Assembly: GCA_002392345.1 (NCBI GenBank)
Contig: DGGU01000037.1
Location: 1 to 7,803, forward strand
DNA from: Lachnospiraceae bacterium UBA3866
GTDB lineage: Bacteria; Bacillota; Clostridia; Lachnospirales; Lachnospiraceae
DNA length: 7,803 bases
Direction of reading: 5' to 3'
Below are positions 1 to 6,300 of the stretch, piece after piece. The first letter of the stretch is position 1, and each line of letters starts with the position of its first letter. A program made the position numbers and the translations under genes. The notes beneath the pieces are model-generated. The model was not told the origin of the DNA and made no database searches. It saw only the letters and a list, made by a program, of their open reading frames with translations.

Positions 1-1
1 A

Positions 2-361
2 GTAAGCAAAGTGTTAAGAGACCTTGGACTTGGAAGATTTGATAGAGAGGTAAACCTATACGCAAGGTATGAGAGAAGAGTAGTAACAATCAACTTCATT
101 GCAAATAATGCATCAGTAACTGGCACTATGAACCCTCAGATTGCTACATATGGTGAAGGTTACTTGTTACATAATAATTCATACAAGTTGACAGACCATG
201 AACTCAGTGGTTGGGCTACAGCATCAGATGCAGGAATATTTAGATATGTCAACATGGATTACGTTGATATAGTTATCAAAGAAAATCCTGGTAAGGACAA
301 CATAGACCTCTACGCTATCTGGGCTAAGGTTGAGGGCAATGAAGAAGATGACACCAACACA
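2..361 (+). repeat. Partial super-repeat unit 0: tail of module B0 plus module C1
   Basis: The first 26 codons encode V-S-K-V-L followed by V-N-L-Y-A-R-Y, which is the end of a B-class module (compare VSKLTKEPSINLYAVW at residues 998-1013). Module C1 spans residues 24-106, with the canonical G-T-M-N-P-Q-I-A-T-Y-G core, an L-S-G-W-A core and a final I-D-L-Y-A-I-W. A short acidic spacer (residues 107-117, including E-E-D-D) separates it from the next unit. C1 resembles C10, nine modules downstream, more closely than its immediate neighbours: both have an (I/T)-x-Y-G-E segment, a V-D/V-V-I motif and a final (I/T)-(D/L)-(L/R) strand. Confidence 0.8.
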
Positions 362-3300
362 GATATTATAGTAACTTATGATCCAAACGAAGGTTATATA
401 GCAGGAAGTAGCGAGAAATATAGAGTAACAGTTGAGAAAGGCAGCACATTCAGTGAAGTATATGCTGAGAGACCTGGATATAACTTTAGATATTATAGAA
501 ATGAAGATTTCACACCATTTACTAAGACTCAGAAGATCCATAAGTCAACTGAAGCTATAGCAGAATGGGATGAACACACTTATGCAGTAATCTACAAAGG
601 CGAGAAGGATACTACACCAGACCACGACATAAGTGGTGGCAGCCATGCATATAATGATAGGTTCGCTCTTGCTGGCGAGATATTTACTAAGGATGGCTAC
701 ACTCTTGACGCTTGGTCAGTATTAGGCACAAGAGAGACATATAAGCTACAGGCTACAGTAAGCAAACTCACAAAGGATGATTCGATTAAATTTACTGGCG
801 AGTGGGATGGCGACACTCATGAGATAAGATACGTAGGCGGAAGCCTTGCTACAGGCAGCATCGCACCTACTCCATTTAAGTATGGCGAGATCACAACAAT
901 CAGTGACAAAGTATTTAATGTGACAGGTATGGTTCAGACTGGTTGGGCATATACAGATCGTTATGGCAAGAAGGATGTAGTTGGTGTCGGCAAAGATGTC
1001 ACTATAGACACCAAAGTCTTCCCTGCAACTAAGTCTCATGTAGAACTCGAAGCTATCTATAAAGATAGAGATAACCCAACAGGCACTATGTTTGCTTATG
1101 TCGATGCAAATGGTGGTTACTTCTCTGATGGATCAGGTAGTAGAGTTTATGAATTGAGATATAGAGACATCATAAGCTTCGCTGAGCCATCAAGATTAGG
1201 ATATAAGTTTGTAGACTACTATGTAGGCGACAATGTCCTTGATGATAAGTGGACATACACTACAGATAAAGATGTGGTTGCAAGCTGGTCAGCTATCAAT
1301 TACACCATTTACTTCGATGGAAATGGTGCAACCAAGATAGGAACTAATTCAATCCAGAAAGCTAAGTATGGCGAAGAGCTTAGACTTCTTGAAAATCAAT
1401 ACGAAAAGATCGGTTATACATTTGGCGGCTGGTACACGAACGATGGTCGCACATTTGAAGATAAGGCTACAGTATCTAACCTTGTATATAGAGATGGCGG
1501 TAGCGTAACACTTAAGGTAAAATGGGAGCCACTTAAATATACGATAAGATACCATATAGATTTAGATAAAGAACTTGACGGCGTTGAAGAAAGCAAGAAT
1601 TATCTTGTGACAGAAACAGATGTTGAGTATGGTGTACCACATGTACTAGATCCAACTTTACCTCAAGAAGTGTTAGCATTAGGTGATAATTATGTTCTGG
1701 GTTGGTCGAGAACAGCTGGTGGAAGTACAGATTATGCAGCGGGCGTATCAATTCAAGGCGACACAGTATATCAACCAGTCATTGATCTGTATGCAGTTTT
1801 ATTTAGACCAAAGTACGGTCCAATTATCGTAGTCAATGCAAGAGGCGGTACCATCAATGGAAAATATTTGCCACCTGATGCTAATGGTGACTCTCAGTTA
1901 ATAGGCTATAGATATAATGAAGGCGAATTGTTGCTAGAGCCAAATATATCTAAGAAGGGCTATATATTAGCTGGATGGGAACAAGCAGTATATGTAAACA
2001 TCTTAGGCTATGCTTTTGTAACAGAATGGGTAGACTACAAATTTGAAGGCATTGCAGAAGGTACGCAACAGACGCTAGTTCGTGCTGTATGGAAGCAAGA
2101 TAGATATGAGATAAGCTATCGTGCTAATAATGGAACTGACCAAGTATCGACAAGTTCTATACCATTTGGAATGACTGATGTATTTGTTGAAGACACAGAA
2201 TGGGTAAAGACAGGTCATAAGTTTATAGGTTGGGCATTGAATGCAGATGCAAGTGTGCCAGATGTACATGCTGACGAACAATGTGTTGATGTAATTGAAC
2301 CATTGCTCAAGGAAGGCGAGAAAGAGATCACACTCTATGCTGTATGGGAACCAGTGAAAGTCAATGTGACATATAATGCAAATGGTGGTGAAGGCGCTAT
2401 GCCTAACCAGATTATCACTTATGGTGAGTCTGAGAGATTAAATGATAATGCATTTACAAGAGAAGGCTATGAATTTATCGGCTGGGCTTTAGGAAGCGAA
2501 GATAAAGTTAAGTTCAACGATAAAGAAGAGGCAGATGTTGTCATAGCAGCAAATGGATATAATGACAGTATTACACTCCGTGCAGTATGGCTCGAAGTCG
2601 CTAATACAGTTACTATAGTATATAAGGGCATGAATGGTAAGGTCAATGGAGCAAATTCTTATGTAGTAGTTGCTACAAAAGGATACTTCAATGAGATCAA
2701 GCCAGAGAGAGAAGGATATGAATTCCTTTATTATACAAATGAATACGGAGATCGCTTTACTGATTCTACATACATCAATATCTCTACTATAGCATACGCT
2801 CAGTGGAGAGAAAATACTTATAGAATATACTTCTATGGCAACGGAGCACACTTTGGATCAACAGTTGATAATGTCGACCATGGATATGCTACAGATGAAT
2901 TTAACCTTGTGGCCAACGGCTTTATCAAATTCGGATATGTATTTAGAGGTTGGGATACTAACCCAAGCGGTAATCAAGTTGTCTATAAGAATGAAGAATT
3001 AGTAAGCAAGCTTACTAAAGAACCAAGCATCAATCTCTATGCAGTATGGGAGATATTTACTATAGGTTCATATATTTCTTCATTACTATTTGGAAGCACA
3101 GAGACAACATATGGTGTAAGTTCAGAGATGACATTTGGCGCAAGTCCAAAAGTATTAGAAACCAAATTGCCAAAGACTACTAAAGGACATCTATTCGGTG
3201 GAGAGAATATCTCAGACCTTACAACTTCATTCCCATTCACTGCACCTACAGTACCATTTGGCGGATCGACATTCTGGTGTGCAGAAGAGTTGACAAAACC

Positions 3301-6300
3301 TAATTATGTCCATCAAGGATGGAAATACACAAGATCTGATGGAAGAGTAGTTACTGCTAAAAGAGGTGATCCTGTTACATTTGACTTAAACTTCTTATTA
3401 GAATATGAGATGGTAGACATGACAACAGGCGCTATCAGAGATATACATACTATTGGTTTAGAGCCATGGTGGCTTGGAGCACTTACTAGCCCAGTATATC
3501 TTGATTCTACGGAAGGTGAATTCAGTGATGGCAGCACAATGAAGAATTCTTATATAAGATATGGTGATAATACAGGCAAGTTTGATTTACCAACTCGCAC
3601 AGGTTATGACTTTGAAGGATATAAGCTCAATGATCGTTCTACTACAAGCATTATGCCAGCAACTTGGTCATACTCTGGACTTGGCGGTAAGAGCGCTACA
3701 CTTTTTGCAAGCTGGAATCCATATAATTATACATTGGTTTATGATTCAAATGGTGCAGGCATAACTATAGCACCACAGATAGCAACTTATGATGTAATCC
3801 ATAAGATCGCTACAACAAGTATGGAGTGGACAGGTCATACATTTAACGGTTGGAAACTTTCAGGCACTGACACACTCTATGGTTCAGGTGCTGATGTCAT
3901 CAACCTTACAACTATCAAAGACGATGTATTGACATTTACTGCTGACTGGTCATTAAGACAATATACTATTAATTATCATGGCAATGGTGCTACAAGCGGT
4001 TCTATGGCATCAGACATAGCAACATACAGTGTAGCATTTAAGCTAGCAACCAATAGCTATGTAAAAGATGGCTACGAATTCAATGGTTGGGCACTATCTA
4101 CAAGTTCAAAAGCTGTCTATAACGATACTCAATATATAGGTGGAAGCCTCACTGATAGTTACACGCCAGTCCTTGATCTATATGCTACTTGGATAGATCC
4201 AGATGCTATAAGAGGAACTATACTTATAGATGGTAATGGTGGTCTTGTCAATGGAGTATCTATATTCAGGAAGGGCTATAAAGATGGCGAGACTATAGGC
4301 ACAATAGTTGCCGAGAAGACAGGATATAAGTTCGTTAGATTTGCAACAAGAAGTGGAACGGTTGTGTCTACTTTGAGTATCCCAGTTGTATGTAACTTTG
4401 ATGGTCTCATAAGTGGTTATGCAGAGTGGGGCGATAGGATTAAGTATAATGTCATCTACCATGCAAATGATGGATCGGGCAACATCAACGATGACGATAA
4501 GAATATAGAGTATGATACAGATTATAGGATCAAAGGTGCTACAACATTTACAAGAGATGGTTATGACCTTAAGGGTTGGTCACATTCATCTAGAGATACA
4601 AGTATAGCATACTTACCTGGAGCTACGACATCCAACCTAAGTGCAACTGATGGAGCAAATGTCCATCTCTATGCAGTATGGGATCCAGAGAGCTATACTA
4701 TAGTATATAATTCAAATAACACTGAAAATGTAATATCAACTTATAGTTTCGTATATGGCGAAGGCAGATACATACCAACAAGCACATTCTCATACCCTGG
4801 TTATTACTTCAGTGGTTGGAGCCTTAGCACACCATCTACTTATGATGTAGATTACTATGATGGTGCAAGTGCTGATGAGATATACATCAATTCAGGAAGG
4901 AAGAAAGTCATCAATTTATATGCTATATGGATTCTTCCATCAGATACTATCAACTTCACATTTGATGGTAATAGCGGTACAATCTACGGCAAGAATGCAC
5001 TTGTTACAAGACTTAGAGTTGGAAGCAAGATCAAATATCCTCCAGCATTGCGAACGGGATACCATTATACGGATTGGTTGAATTCGTCGAAGACCGCCGT
5101 ATTCAACAAGGCGACTATAAGTTATGCGGAAGATGGAGAGACTATCTATGTAAGCTGGATAGAAGGAGAATACGATATAGCATACGTAGGCCATGATGCT
5201 ACAGGTGGTCACATGGCTACCACATCAAACGTTCCATACAACACAGAAGTAAGACTTGCAACCAATGCTTATGTAAGGACAGGCTATAACTTCGTTGGTT
5301 GGGATACAAGTGAAGATGCGAAGACAGTAATTTATGCTGATAGAGCAAGCGTAAGTAAGCTCGGCAAGCATAGTGAGACCGTCCGAATGTACACCGTATG
5401 GGATGAGAAATCATATAATATCAATTACATAGAAAGCGGTGTTGTGGTTGCGACAGATACTCTCATGTATTATGGATCAAGAAGAATTAAAGAGCCTACA
5501 AGCGTACCTGTTGGTCAGACTGCTTACTACTTATCAACATCAAGTGGCACAAGACATTGGTCTGCAGGAGAGACATATGATGTATCTAACTTCTCAGCAT
5601 TAACTGAAAGTGATAAAGAGATCAACTTCACATTATATTATCAAGTAGCAACTTACAATGCTACATTCAAGACAAGCAAAGGATCATTTGCTGACGGAAG
5701 CAAAGTAAAATGGGTTGACGTAAATTATGGTATGCCTATCGCATATCCAGCATCACCATCTGACGGAACGAGAGAGTTCTATGGTTGGAAGGTAGATGGA
5801 GTAAGATACACTGATCCTAACTATAACTTCAATGAAGATAAGACATTCGTCGCTGACTGGTACTTATATCCATGCACAGTATCATTTATAAAGAATGAGC
5901 CAGTATCTCCTAGTGGAGAGGCCAATGTAGTAACAGGTTACATGGCAGATCAAGGCTTTGTAGAAGATACGAAGCAGCGAGTAGATGTTAATGCTTACAG
6001 GCTTACTGGTTATGACTTCATAGGTTGGGCAACTACATCTTATACAGCGACAGAGGCAGAGGCTATACGAGATGACTCAGCAAGAAGCAAACTTATAATT
6101 AAGGATAATGACTATCTCACTGTTACTGGAGATACAAGGCTATATGCTATGTGGGGTAGAAAGAAGGTGAACGTAAGAATCAGTCAAAATGAGTCTTATG
6201 CAAGCATCCCTGATCCATTTGCAGGAGATGTAACACTTCTTTATGACCAAGAGCTTTCAAATAACGCAGCACTTACAAGATTGGCAACTCGTTCTGGTTA

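Noticed and set aside
11..13. GTG as the start codon of the long gene
   Set aside because: There is no ribosome binding site in the few bases before it, the frame is open upstream, and the residues encoded before it complete a known repeat motif.
224..541. 105-codon minus-strand open frame with hydrophobic stretches
   Set aside because: It is antisense to repeat modules C1 and A2. The hydrophobicity comes from reading Asp/Glu/Tyr-rich codons in reverse, and I see no start context or family signature.
2489..2851. 120-codon open frame on the minus strand
   Set aside because: It lies wholly inside the repeat gene, encodes a Cys/Ile/Ser-rich sequence of no recognisable family, and is one of many antisense frames kept open by the biased codon use of the + strand gene.
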